Below are positions 7,836-14,677 of a stretch of DNA of 14,981 nucleotides, piece after piece. Origin of the DNA: Eubacteriaceae bacterium (GTDB lineage Bacteria; Bacillota; Clostridia; Eubacteriales; Alkalibacteraceae); the NCBI GenBank assembly GCA_003446375.1, contig DMAW01000155.1, positions 1 to 14,981 on the forward strand, given 5' to 3'. The notes below the pieces were generated by a model. The model was given only the letters and a program-made list of their open reading frames with translations, searched no databases and had not been told where the DNA came from. Position numbers and translations under genes: made by a program. Each line of letters begins with the position of its first letter. The first letter of the stretch is position 1.

Positions 7836-7865
7836 ATCATATAATGGCAAAAAGTAAAGCCGCAA
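7836..7865 (-). promoter_or_regulatory. Possible promoter of the RAYT-mcsA-mcsB-clpC operon
   Basis: Minus-strand TATGAT (7836-7841) could be a -10 box, with TTGCGG (7860-7865) as a weak -35 at 18 bases. The -35 would overlap the fusA2 terminator stem. There is no CtsR heptad repeat (GGTCAAA pairs) and no SigB-type promoter in this gap. This is the only plausible start of the operon that I see. Confidence 0.35.
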
Positions 7866-7881
7866 CAATCGCTGCGGCTTT
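7849..7881 (-). terminator. Intrinsic terminator of the EF-G-like gene
   Basis: On the minus strand AAAGCCGCAGC (7871-7881) pairs with GTTGCGGCTTT (7856-7866), an 11-bp stem with one G-U pair and a 4-base loop. It is followed by ACTTTTT. It lies 13 bases after the fusA2-like stop codon and separates it from the RAYT-clp operon. Confidence 0.88.
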
Positions 7882-7893
7882 GCTTAAATATAT

Positions 7894-9969
7894 TTAATTT
7901 TCTTCTTTTGCCGATGCCTCTATCACCTTTTCAGCCAATGCCCCAGGCAGTTCTTCGTATCTGGCAAATGCCATTGCAAAATCTCCTCTTGCTTGAGTCA
8001 TGCTTCTCAGTTCTGTTGCATATTTGAACATTTCCGCCAAAGGAGCCTCGGCAATTATCTTCTGCTTTCCACCTTCAACCGGCTCCATCCCCAGGATCCT
8101 TCCCCGTTTTTTGTTAAGATCGCCCATGATATCTCCCATATAATCTTCCGGCACAGTTATCTCAACGCTGTAAACAGGCTCTAAAATGACCGGAGATGCT
8201 TCTTTCAGTCCCTTCTTATAGGCAATCGATGCTGCCATCTTAAAGGACATCTCATCTGAATCCACGGCATGGTAGGATCCATCAAACAAAGTAGCTCTTA
8301 GCCCTACCACAGGATATTTCGCGACGACTCCTTCTTTTATGCAATCTCTAAGTCCTTTTTCTACAGCAGGAATGAAGTTTCGCGGGACTGCTCCTCCTAC
8401 CACTTTATCTACAAATTCAAAGTCTATATCCGTGTCCCCTATAGGCTCAAAGTTTATGTATACGTGCCCGAACTGACCTCTTCCTCCCGACTGTTTCTTG
8501 TGCTTGCCTTCTGCAGTCGCTTTTTTCTTTATTGTCTCCCTATACGGAATCTTTGGATCAGCTAGGCTTACTTCTATGCCAAATTTGCTTTTAAGTTTTT
8601 CACACACTATCTCTATATGCATCTCTCCTAACCCGGAAATCAAGGTCTGCTTTGTCTCAGTGTTGCGTTCAACATGAAGCGTCTGGTCTTCCTCCTGAAG
8701 TTTTGCCAAGCCGTTTCCTATCTTGTCTTCATCACCTTTTGATTTAGGCTCCACTCCAAGGGCTATCACAGGCTCCGGAAAACGTATGGGCTCAAATGAA
8801 ACAGGCTCTTTGGGATCGCACAAAGTGTCTCCCGTGGTGGTATCAGAAAGCTTTGAGAAGGCTCCGATGTCGCCTGCTTGCAAGTTCTCCACTTCGATCT
8901 GCTTTTTCCCTCTAAGAATATATATGTGATTTATTTTCTCTTTTTTATTCTTTCTCGTATTTAAAAGCTCCATTCCCGATTTCAGCGAACCGGAGACCAC
9001 TTTAAATAAAGACAATCTTCCTACATAGGGATCTGCTATAGTCTTGAATACAAATGCAGAAGGCGCAGCTGAAGCGTCATATTTCCTGATACCCTCGTTG
9101 CCTTTCTCATCCTTATATTTTTCTCCCGGTGTATCTGCAGGAGATGGGAAATACTCTATAATCATGCTCATAAGCGTTTCTATTCCAGTATTGCGAGTTC
9201 CTGATGCGCAAAGTACAGGTATCAAATCCCCTTCCAACACACCTTTTCTTAATCCGGCGTGTATTTCGGCATTTGTTAGCTCCTCGCCGGAAAAATATTT
9301 TTCCATTAAATTTTCATCGGATTGTGCAACCGATTCCATGATCATTTCTCTAAAAGGTTCAACATCCGACTTTATTTCTTCCGGCAAAGCCATGTCAAAG
9401 CATCTGTCTCCTTTTCTTTCTCGACCTTTCATATCTACTACGTTTATTACGCCGTTAAAATCCAGTCCTTCTCCATAAGGAATCTCAAAGGGCACCACTT
9501 TATTTCCGAAACGTTCTTTAAGATCATCCATAATCTTTTCAAAGCGGACATTTTCCCTGTCCATCTTATTGACTACCAAAATAGCTGGTATGTTTCTTTT
9601 TGCTATCATTTCCCAGGATTTTTCGGTCCCTACTTCGATTCCGGACAATGCATCCAACACCAATACCGCACCGTCTGCCACTCTCAAAGTACTTGTGCTT
9701 TCACCTAAGAAGTCAAAATATCCAGGGACGTCTATAACATTTATCTTATGGCCTCCGTATTCCAACGGCACCGTAGAAGCATTGATCGATATTATTCTCT
9801 TCGCTTCTTCATTGTCATAGTCAGATATAGTGCTTCCGTCTTCCACTCTGCCCATTCTGTCGATAATTCCTGCATTGTAAGCCATAGCCTCTGTCAAAGT
9901 AGTCTTTCCGCTGCCGCTGTGACCTAGAACTGCTACATTTCTGATATTGCTTGTTGGATACGTTTTCAT
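7894..9969 (-). CDS. EF-G-like translation factor GTPase (FusA2 type)
   Basis: Member of the elongation factor G superfamily, the paralogue group often called EF-G2 or EF-G-like. The 691-residue protein has the P-loop GHSGSGKT (16-23), NKMD (134-137) and the later EF-G domains II to V, including GRGQFGHVYI in domain IV and the EPVYSVEITVPEDYMGDIMGDL segment beginning domain V. The G3 motif reads DVPGY (80-84) instead of the DTPGH of canonical EF-G, so tyrosine replaces the histidine that activates the catalytic water. This fits the paralogue group and suggests weak or altered ribosome-stimulated GTP hydrolysis. The start follows GGGGGAG. The gene has its own SigA promoter (10049-10077) and terminator (7849-7881), so it is monocistronic. 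The main EF-G would be encoded elsewhere. Ribosome protection, as for TetM, is another possibility but not indicated by sequence. Confidence 0.88.
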   Translation of the reverse strand: MKTYPTSNIRNVAVLGHSGSGKTTLTEAMAYNAGIIDRMGRVEDGSTISDYDNEEAKRIISINASTVPLEYGGHKINVIDVPGYFDFLGESTSTLRVADGAVLVLDALSGIEVGTEKSWEMIAKRNIPAILVVNKMDRENVRFEKIMDDLKERFGNKVVPFEIPYGEGLDFNGVINVVDMKGRERKGDRCFDMALPEEIKSDVEPFREMIMESVAQSDENLMEKYFSGEELTNAEIHAGLRKGVLEGDLIPVLCASGTRNTGIETLMSMIIEYFPSPADTPGEKYKDEKGNEGIRKYDASAAPSAFVFKTIADPYVGRLSLFKVVSGSLKSGMELLNTRKNKKEKINHIYILRGKKQIEVENLQAGDIGAFSKLSDTTTGDTLCDPKEPVSFEPIRFPEPVIALGVEPKSKGDEDKIGNGLAKLQEEDQTLHVERNTETKQTLISGLGEMHIEIVCEKLKSKFGIEVSLADPKIPYRETIKKKATAEGKHKKQSGGRGQFGHVYINFEPIGDTDIDFEFVDKVVGGAVPRNFIPAVEKGLRDCIKEGVVAKYPVVGLRATLFDGSYHAVDSDEMSFKMAASIAYKKGLKEASPVILEPVYSVEITVPEDYMGDIMGDLNKKRGRILGMEPVEGGKQKIIAEAPLAEMFKYATELRSMTQARGDFAMAFARYEELPGALAEKVIEASAKEEN

Positions 9970-10048
9970 AGTTGGCTCCCCCTCGCTATTGGAATTTATT
10001 TTGTGTACATATCCATGTTACATGCAAAGAAACATCTGTTATTATTTT

Positions 10049-10077
10049 ATTATAAATCCCTGTGTTTTTCTATTCAA
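10049..10077 (-). promoter_or_regulatory. SigA promoter of the EF-G-like gene
   Basis: Minus-strand TTGAAT (10072-10077) and a consensus TATAAT (10049-10054) are 17 bases apart. The start site near 10042 gives a leader of about 72 bases before the ATG at 9969. No further regulatory element was recognised in that leader. Confidence 0.85.
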
Positions 10078-10104
10078 TTCGCACAAATAATAATATATTT
10101 ATTT

Positions 10105-10136
10105 AAAAAGCAAAAGCTCCTGGGGGCTCTTGCTTT
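10105..10136 (-). terminator. Terminator of the ytxH-rsbVW-sigB unit
   Basis: Minus-strand AAAGCAAGAGC (10126-10136) pairs with GCTTTTGCTTT (10107-10117), 11 bp with one G-U pair around an 8-base loop, followed by TTTTT overlapping the stem end. The stem starts at the last base of the sigB stop codon. Confidence 0.88.
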
Positions 10137-10918
10137 CAAGTAGTGATCTTTTCTCTTAACTTTTTGATTATTTTTTTCTCAAGCCTGGATATCGTCATTT
10201 GAGACACTCCCAGATCTTGAGCTATTTCACTTTGACTTTTGTTGTTGTAATATCTGTCTACAATAATTTTTCTATCGTAGTCGTCCATTTCCTCAAAGAT
10301 GTTTTTTATCAAATCCTTATCCTCTATATCAGTCATATGCTGGTCCTCGATACCGAGGACTTCAAATAGGGAAAGGTCGTTTTCATCCTTGGAATTGCTT
10401 ATCCTTACATCAAGCGACGTGGGAGAGTATGCGTAACTGCCTTCCATAGCCTCGATAACCTCCTCTTCGGGGATATCCAAATATGAAGCGATGTCTTTTA
10501 TAGTAGGCATCCTCATGAGCTTATGCTGAAGGTGGTCTTTTGACATGTTTATTTTTCGAGACAGCTCCTGTATCCTTCTCGGAACTTTTATTATCCATTC
10601 TTTGTCCCTGAAGTATTTTTTTATTTCTCCCAAAATAGTCGGAGTCGCAAAACTCGAAAATTCGTATCCTTTGGAAGGATCGTACCTCTCGATTGCATAT
10701 ATGAGACCTAAGCTTGCTACTTGATAAATATCTTCAAAGTCTACACCTTTGTTGACGTACTTCTTCGAAAGTATTTCAGGTATATACATGAATTCTTTAA
10801 AAATCCGATTTCGAACCTCGTTGTCCTTTGTGGCTATATATTGCTGAAAAAGCTCTTCAATATGCCTTTTTCTGTCCTGATTCTTCCCATCGACTTTTCC
10901 CGAGACTTCCTTAACCAT
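10136..10918 (-). CDS. sigB: SigB-family alternative sigma factor
   Basis: Group 3 sigma-70 factor of 260 residues. Region 2 is seen as DIYQVASLGLIYAIERYDP (63-81), SSFATPTILGEIKKYFRDK (88-106) and the following WIIKVPRRIQEL, which resembles SigB more than SigF. Region 3 follows, and a C-terminal region 4 helix-turn-helix (QSEIAQDLGVSQMTISRLEKK region, about 228-250) ends the protein. The ATG follows GAGGAG and lies 3 bases after rsbW. Order rsbV-rsbW-sigB is that of the general stress regulon, and RsbW next door is clearly of stress type. A promoter matching the SigB consensus lies ahead of ytxH, the first gene of this unit, so autoregulation is likely. The sporulation factor SigF is the main alternative and is less likely. 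Confidence 0.88.
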   Translation of the reverse strand: MVKEVSGKVDGKNQDRKRHIEELFQQYIATKDNEVRNRIFKEFMYIPEILSKKYVNKGVDFEDIYQVASLGLIYAIERYDPSKGYEFSSFATPTILGEIKKYFRDKEWIIKVPRRIQELSRKINMSKDHLQHKLMRMPTIKDIASYLDIPEEEVIEAMEGSYAYSPTSLDVRISNSKDENDLSLFEVLGIEDQHMTDIEDKDLIKNIFEEMDDYDRKIIVDRYYNNKSQSEIAQDLGVSQMTISRLEKKIIKKLREKITT

Positions 10919-10921
10919 ATA

Positions 10922-11350
10922 TTACTCCTCTAATTGTTTTATCATCCGGATAATCGTTCCATTATTCTCCAGGCTTTTTACTTCCACTTCATCCATCAAT
11001 GTCTTTATTATATACAGACCCAATCCGTTTTCTTTGGGATTGTCAAAGTCAGGAGACTCTACAGCTTCAAGATCAAAGCCTCTTCCACTGTCACAGACAT
11101 CTATGATCAACCTATCTCCACTGACTATGTAGTTAACCACATAGCTATCATCCGCAATATTGCATCCATGCTTCATCGCGTTTGTACATGCCTCGGAAAC
11201 GGCGACTTTTAAGTCTTCGATTGCATCTATGTCAAAGCCCATCCTGTTGGCTATGCCCGACAATGTAAGGCGAGCTACGCTCACGAACTCCGGTATCCCG
11301 GGCAAAGTCAATGAAATTTTTACTGCATCCTCTTTGGTTTGTACTTCCAT
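10922..11350 (-). CDS. rsbW: Anti-sigma factor and serine kinase RsbW
   Basis: Binds and holds SigB, and phosphorylates the antagonist RsbV. GHKL-type kinase fold: N box AVSEACTNAMKHG, ADP-contacting CDSGRGFD, and the G2 box NGLGLYIIKTLMDEVEV. The stretch RLTLSGIANRMG with IEDLKVAVSEACTNA is nearly that of Bacillus RsbW and differs from SpoIIAB, which decides the assignment. I prefer the ATG at 11348-11350 (142 residues): GGAGGA lies 10 bases upstream. An in-frame ATG at 11368 is two bases after the rsbV stop but overlaps that ribosome binding site and has none of its own; it would add six residues (MEENNN). rsbV upstream and sigB three bases downstream complete the partner switch. Confidence 0.92.
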   Translation of the reverse strand: MEVQTKEDAVKISLTLPGIPEFVSVARLTLSGIANRMGFDIDAIEDLKVAVSEACTNAMKHGCNIADDSYVVNYIVSGDRLIIDVCDSGRGFDLEAVESPDFDNPKENGLGLYIIKTLMDEVEVKSLENNGTIIRMIKQLEE

Positions 11351-11370
11351 ATTATTATTTTCCTCCATAT

Positions 11371-11670
11371 TTATTCAGTAATGAAAATTTTACTGAGCCC
11401 CGTAATATCAAAAAGCCTAGACACGTTGGACTTCATGTTTACGACTTTAATAACTGCATCAGGATGTTTTCCCTTGACTCCAATCAAAGCGCCAAGCCCT
11501 GTACTGTCGATATAATCCAGCTTTTCAAGATCGAATATAATCTCTTTTCCTTTTACTTCTTGAACTTCATCCATCTTGTTCTTCAACATATCTACCGTGT
11601 ATATGTCGACTTCGCCTATCAACGCCACTTCAAGCTTATCATTTTCATTGTTAATACTAATTGAAAGCAT
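11371..11670 (-). CDS. rsbV: Anti-sigma factor antagonist RsbV (STAS domain)
   Basis: Single STAS-domain protein of 99 residues that, when unphosphorylated, pulls RsbW off SigB. The phosphorylation-site loop is YIDSTGLGALIG, with Ser56 as the expected target of RsbW, preceded by the conserved strand IIFDLEKLD. The start is an ATG with AAGG seven bases upstream and GGAGG farther away. rsbW begins immediately after the stop, so expression is coupled. No RsbU- or RsbP-type phosphatase gene, and no stressosome genes, are seen in the window; the phosphatase that activates RsbV must be elsewhere. SpoIIAA is the alternative, less likely because the partner is RsbW-like. Confidence 0.92.
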   Translation of the reverse strand: MLSISINNENDKLEVALIGEVDIYTVDMLKNKMDEVQEVKGKEIIFDLEKLDYIDSTGLGALIGVKGKHPDAVIKVVNMKSNVSRLFDITGLSKIFITE

Positions 11671-11697
11671 CTCTTACCTTTTCCTCCCGACACAAGT

Positions 11698-11725
11698 TTT
11701 GAGGAAACTTTAAAGTTTCCTCAAA
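11698..11725. repeat. Perfect 28-bp palindrome between the DUF948 gene and rsbV
   Basis: TTTGAGGAAACTTT (11698-11711) is followed without spacer by its exact reverse complement (11712-11725). It covers the DUF948 stop codon and ends 27 bases before the rsbV start. In RNA it would form a stem of about 11 bp with a short loop. Minus-strand transcription leaves it into CTTGTGTCGG, not a T run, so it is a poor intrinsic terminator. It could be an attenuating or mRNA-stabilising hairpin, or a dimeric operator; the sequence alone does not decide. Confidence 0.75.
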
Positions 11726-12101
11726 TCCTGTCTTTCTTTTTACTTGTTTTTCTATTCATTACTTTTACAATGGCCTGCGCGACGTTAACAGTCTTTAGAA
11801 GAGGTGACAAGACGTAATTCTTTGTTGTCTTGACCGTTTTTTCAACGTTTAGCACTGACTTTTTCAATGACTCCACAGACTCTTGAACGTCTTCTACAAC
11901 CATGGACGAGTTTTTGGTAATCGTTTCGATTTCAGCGACTATGAGCTCTATGGCTTTTCTATTGTCTTCTATTATGAGATTGACGTCTTCCATGGTCTTG
12001 GCAAGACGCTTTAATGTCATGGCCAGATAAATCGCACCGATAACGAAGGCGACTCCAATGAGTAATATTCCCGCCTCCCACAAGTTAGCTTCCTGAAACA
12101 T
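11721..12101 (-). CDS. DUF948 membrane-anchored stress protein (YtxG-like)
   Basis: Protein of 126 residues with one N-terminal membrane segment (about 8-29, hydrophobic LWEAGILLIGVAFVIGAIYL) and a long charged, coiled-coil-prone remainder (VNLIIEDNRKAIELIVAEIE and following), ending in a lysine-rich tail. This is the layout of DUF948 proteins such as Bacillus YtxG. It lies 23 bases after ytxH and has GAGGGTGG as ribosome binding site. In Bacillus subtilis ytxG and ytxH share the SigB-controlled ytxGHJ operon, so its place in front of rsbV-rsbW-sigB is consistent with a stress role at the membrane. The molecular function is unknown. The stop codon sits inside a perfect palindrome. Confidence 0.82.
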   Translation of the reverse strand: MFQEANLWEAGILLIGVAFVIGAIYLAMTLKRLAKTMEDVNLIIEDNRKAIELIVAEIETITKNSSMVVEDVQESVESLKKSVLNVEKTVKTTKNYVLSPLLKTVNVAQAIVKVMNRKTSKKKDRI

Positions 12102-12124
12102 TTATACCACCCTCATTTCGGTCT

Positions 12125-12508
12125 TCATACTTCTTTGAATTCATCGATTTTTTCTTCTGCTTCTTCCTTTATATCCTCAGCTTCATCTTCAAGTTCATCC
12201 ATAGCTTCTTCTATGGATCCTTTTACTTCCTCTAATTTCCCTTCGAGGTTCTTTTTGTATCCGGATACCTTGTCGCTTACTTTTTCACTTAAATTTTCAA
12301 CTTTTTTCTCTAGGTTTTCCTTGTAAGTACCCGCTTGTTCCATCGCCTCGCTGCTAAAGTCCTTTACGTTATCTGCAAAGTCTTCTCCCAAATCTTTTAG
12401 TTTTTTCATGGTGTCTTTTCCTGATTCAGGGGCAAGCAGTATGCCGGCTAAGCCTCCGATGATCGTTCCTATCAATACTCCGCTTAAAAAATTTGTACTT
12501 TTAGACAT
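12125..12508 (-). CDS. ytxH: YtxH-family general stress protein
   Basis: Protein of 127 residues beginning with a glycine-rich hydrophobic segment (about 7-27, SGVLIGTIIGGLAGILLAPE) and the conserved follow-up APESGKDTMKKLKD, the YtxH domain signature. The rest is a highly acidic/lysine-rich helix-forming region (VENLSEKVSDKVSGYKKNLE and beyond). It is probably membrane-attached with a coiled-coil tail; no enzymatic motif is seen. The ATG follows GGAGGG. A promoter of SigB type lies about 42 bases upstream, matching the known SigB control of ytxH in Bacillus. It heads a unit with the YtxG-like gene and rsbV-rsbW-sigB. Function beyond stress association is not known. Confidence 0.85.
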   Translation of the reverse strand: MSKSTNFLSGVLIGTIIGGLAGILLAPESGKDTMKKLKDLGEDFADNVKDFSSEAMEQAGTYKENLEKKVENLSEKVSDKVSGYKKNLEGKLEEVKGSIEEAMDELEDEAEDIKEEAEEKIDEFKEV

Positions 12509-12526
12509 GATGTACCCTCCTCGAAT

Positions 12527-12542
12527 TTGCTCGTATTTATTT
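12527..12542. repeat. 16-bp direct repeat, copy 1
   Basis: TTGCTCGTATTTATTT is found here, between the SigB-type promoter and ytxH, and again at 14832-14847 upstream of ptsI in the same orientation. The two copies flank the ptsI-ptsH block. The sequence is AT-rich, so chance is a real possibility. Confidence 0.4.
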
Positions 12543-12549
12543 TATATTG

Positions 12550-12574
12550 ATACCCACATAACTTCAGCCTAAAC
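12550..12574 (-). promoter_or_regulatory. SigB-type promoter ahead of ytxH
   Basis: Minus-strand GTTTAG (12569-12574), a 13-base spacer and GGGTAT (12550-12555) match the SigB consensus GTTTAA-N12-14-GGGTAT with one mismatch. The predicted start near 12543 leaves about 35 bases of leader before ytxH. No SigA promoter of comparable quality is seen in this gap. Since sigB is the last gene of the unit, this is probably the autoregulatory promoter. Confidence 0.78.
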
Positions 12575-12611
12575 ACAATACATTCAATGGAATATCAGTT
12601 TTTTTATAAAG

Positions 12612-12637
12612 AAAAACCCGTTTATAAACGGGTTTTT
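12612..12637 (-). terminator. Terminator after ptsH
   Basis: AAAAACCCGTTTA (12612-12624) is followed by its exact reverse complement (12625-12637). The hairpin ends in TTTTT on either strand and lies 11 bases after the ptsH stop codon, so it should end the ptsI-ptsH transcript and insulate the SigB promoter downstream. Confidence 0.9.
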
Positions 12638-12648
12638 GATCATTTTTC

Positions 12649-12915
12649 TTACTCTTCGCCAAATTTGCTTTCGACTAATGCAACCAATGCATCTACAGCC
12701 GCTTGAGCATCTTCGCCTTCTGCTTCAATTGTCAGGACTGTTCCTTTGGAAATTCCGCCTGCCATGATTCCCATGATGCTTTTAGCATTTATCTTTTTTC
12801 CTTCTTTGATTACATTGACCTCAGACTTATACTTTCCTGCCTCTTGAACGAACATTGACGCAGGTCTTGCATGCAATCCTGTCGCATTTAAAATTGTTAC
12901 TTCTTTACTTGCCAT
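12649..12915 (-). CDS. ptsH: Phosphocarrier protein HPr
   Basis: Small PTS protein of 88 residues that takes phosphate from enzyme I and hands it to the sugar-specific EIIA domains. The active site is His15 in ATGLHARPAS (11-20). Ser46 in KSIMGIM (45-51) is present, so HPr kinase could phosphorylate it, making the protein a corepressor partner of CcpA as in other Firmicutes. Both sites being present separates it from Crh, which lacks the histidine. The ATG follows AGGAGG and lies 15 bases after ptsI, with a terminator right after the stop. The order ptsI then ptsH is the reverse of the usual ptsH-ptsI. Confidence 0.97.
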   Translation of the reverse strand: MASKEVTILNATGLHARPASMFVQEAGKYKSEVNVIKEGKKINAKSIMGIMAGGISKGTVLTIEAEGEDAQAAVDALVALVESKFGEE

Positions 12916-12930
12916 AATTTTTCTTTCCTC

Positions 12931-14661
12931 CTAAATTAATTTAATATCAAGTTTAGATAATTCCTCGTCAACCATCGCTTTGACTTCTTCTTCGGTTGAG
13001 AGTTTCAGTGCCTTCTCGGCAATTATTTCAGCATCTTTTTTATTGACGCTTCTTATTATTTTTTTAATCTGCGGAACCGACGAAGCGCTCATGCTGAATT
13101 CGTCAAGACCAAGACCCAATAAAATCAATGCCGCATGTGGATCTCCTGCTAATTCTCCACACATTCCGGTAAATTTGCCGCCCCCAGCATTATGTGAAGC
13201 ATCTATGACCATTTTTACAAGTCTTAAAATAGCCGGGCTTAGTGGTTGGTACAGATACGAAACTGTTTCATTCATTCTGTCAACCGCCAATGTGTACTGG
13301 CACAAGTCATTTGTTCCGATGCTGAAGAAGTCGACTTCGGATGCGATTATATCAGCAGTGACAGCAGCGGACGGTATCTCTACCATTATACCAACTTTTA
13401 TATTTTCGTCAAAAGAAATTTTTTCTTCCCTGAGTTCTTCCTTGCATTCTTCAAGTATGGCTTTTGCCTGCCTTACTTCCTGAACATTGGATATCATGGG
13501 GAACATTATATGAGCGTTTCCAAAAGCACTGGCCCTTAGTATCGCCCTTAGCTGCGTCTTGAAAAGCTCCTTTTCGACAAAGCAAAGCCTTACCGCTCTC
13601 AATCCAAGGAACGGATTCATTTCTTCATCCAGTTGAAGGTAAGGAAGATTTTTATCTCCGCCTATGTCCAAAGTCCTTATTATTACCGGATGGTCGCCCA
13701 TGCTCTCAAATACTTCCTTATACGCTTTATACTGCTTTTCTTCATCCGGCATCGTATCGCTGTCCATATACAAAAATTCAGTCCTGTAAAGTCCAACTCC
13801 GCTTCCGCCGTTTCTGAGAACTCCTTCTACATCTTTAGGCGTTCCGATATTTCCTACAAGCTCAACTTCGTGCCCATCTAGAGTCTTTGCAGGAAGATCT
13901 TTAAGTTCTGCAAGTTCCCTAATGAACGCTTCGTATTCAGCTTTTTTATCGAGGTACTCCTTTTGTGTCTTCTCATCGGGATTTACTATCACTACGCCTT
14001 CTATTCCATCTACTATCACAAGGTCTTTGTCTTTTACTTCTTGAGTAATGGATTTAAGACCCAATACCGCAGGAATCTCAAGGCTTCTTGCCATTATGGC
14101 CGTATGCGATGTCCGGCCGCCTATGTCAGTGGCAAATCCCAATACTTTTTCTTTGTTCATAGTAGCCGTGTCCGAAGGTGTGAGGTCGTATGCGATTACA
14201 ACGGTGTCTTCATTAATAAGGCTTAAGTCCTGTTCCTTAAGACCCAATGCATTTCTCATAAGCCTACCGCCTACATCTTTTATGTCTGCGGCTCTTTCCT
14301 TCATGTATTCGTCATCCATAGATTCGAATATAGCTACAAATTGATCTGTTATCTGTTTTATCCCATTGTCAGCAGTGATTTTTTGGCTTTTGATAGTCTC
14401 TTCTATCTGACCTACATATTCCGGATCATCCAATACCATCAAGTGAGCAGAAAAAATTCTAGCCTCTTCTTCCCCAAGTTCCAAGACAGCTTTTTCCTGT
14501 ATCACTTTTAGCTGTTCTCTAGATTTGTCGACAGCTTCTTTAAGCTTCTGGAGTTCGCTTTGAACGTCTTCCACGTTGCTTGTGTCGACAACTACTTCCT
14601 CATGTTTGAGAACAAAAGCCTGAGCAATTGCAATACCAGGCGATGCGCCAATACCCTTCAT
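12931..14661 (-). CDS. ptsI: PTS enzyme I (PEP-protein phosphotransferase)
   Basis: Cytoplasmic first enzyme of the sugar phosphotransferase system; takes phosphate from PEP and passes it to HPr. The 576-residue length is typical. Seen in order: the N-terminal GIGASPGIAIA, the HPr-binding helical part, the active-site GGRTSHTAIMARSLEIPAVLG region with phosphorylated His186, then the TIM-barrel PEP domain with GLYRTEFLYM, IRTLDIGGDKNLPY, GLRAVRLC and, near the C-terminus, FFSIGTNDLCQYT and GMCGELAGDP, which carries the catalytic cysteine. The ATG follows AAAGGAGG. ptsH follows after 15 bases. A CcpA-like site touches the ribosome binding site, and an extended -10 promoter lies about 70 bases upstream, suggesting carbon-dependent control. 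No EII genes are near. Confidence 0.97.
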   Translation of the reverse strand: MKGIGASPGIAIAQAFVLKHEEVVVDTSNVEDVQSELQKLKEAVDKSREQLKVIQEKAVLELGEEEARIFSAHLMVLDDPEYVGQIEETIKSQKITADNGIKQITDQFVAIFESMDDEYMKERAADIKDVGGRLMRNALGLKEQDLSLINEDTVVIAYDLTPSDTATMNKEKVLGFATDIGGRTSHTAIMARSLEIPAVLGLKSITQEVKDKDLVIVDGIEGVVIVNPDEKTQKEYLDKKAEYEAFIRELAELKDLPAKTLDGHEVELVGNIGTPKDVEGVLRNGGSGVGLYRTEFLYMDSDTMPDEEKQYKAYKEVFESMGDHPVIIRTLDIGGDKNLPYLQLDEEMNPFLGLRAVRLCFVEKELFKTQLRAILRASAFGNAHIMFPMISNVQEVRQAKAILEECKEELREEKISFDENIKVGIMVEIPSAAVTADIIASEVDFFSIGTNDLCQYTLAVDRMNETVSYLYQPLSPAILRLVKMVIDASHNAGGGKFTGMCGELAGDPHAALILLGLGLDEFSMSASSVPQIKKIIRSVNKKDAEIIAEKALKLSTEEEVKAMVDEELSKLDIKLI

Positions 14662-14677
14662 CGATAAAATCCTCCTT

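Noticed and set aside
6967..7881. Complete, mobile IS200/IS605 insertion sequence
   Set aside because: No accessory tnpB, no paired end hairpins on both sides, and the gene is embedded at operon spacing with mcsA; it fits a single-copy RAYT better.
7768..7893. CtsR operator, CIRCE element or SigB promoter ahead of the clp operon
   Set aside because: No GGTCAAA heptad repeat, no TTAGCACTC-N9-GAGTGCTAA and no GTTTAA/GGGTAT pair could be found in this gap.
10136..11670. Sporulation operon spoIIAA-spoIIAB-sigF
   Set aside because: The anti-sigma factor carries the RLTLSG...IEDLKVAVSEACTNA signature of RsbW, the sigma region 2 is SigB-like, and a SigB-type promoter precedes the unit.
12980..13483. 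Long open frame on the plus strand opposite ptsI (167 codons), with others opposite fusA2 and clpC
   Set aside because: They are antisense to well-supported genes, have no ribosome binding sites of note, and their translations are low-complexity Ser/Phe/Ile-rich as expected for shadows.
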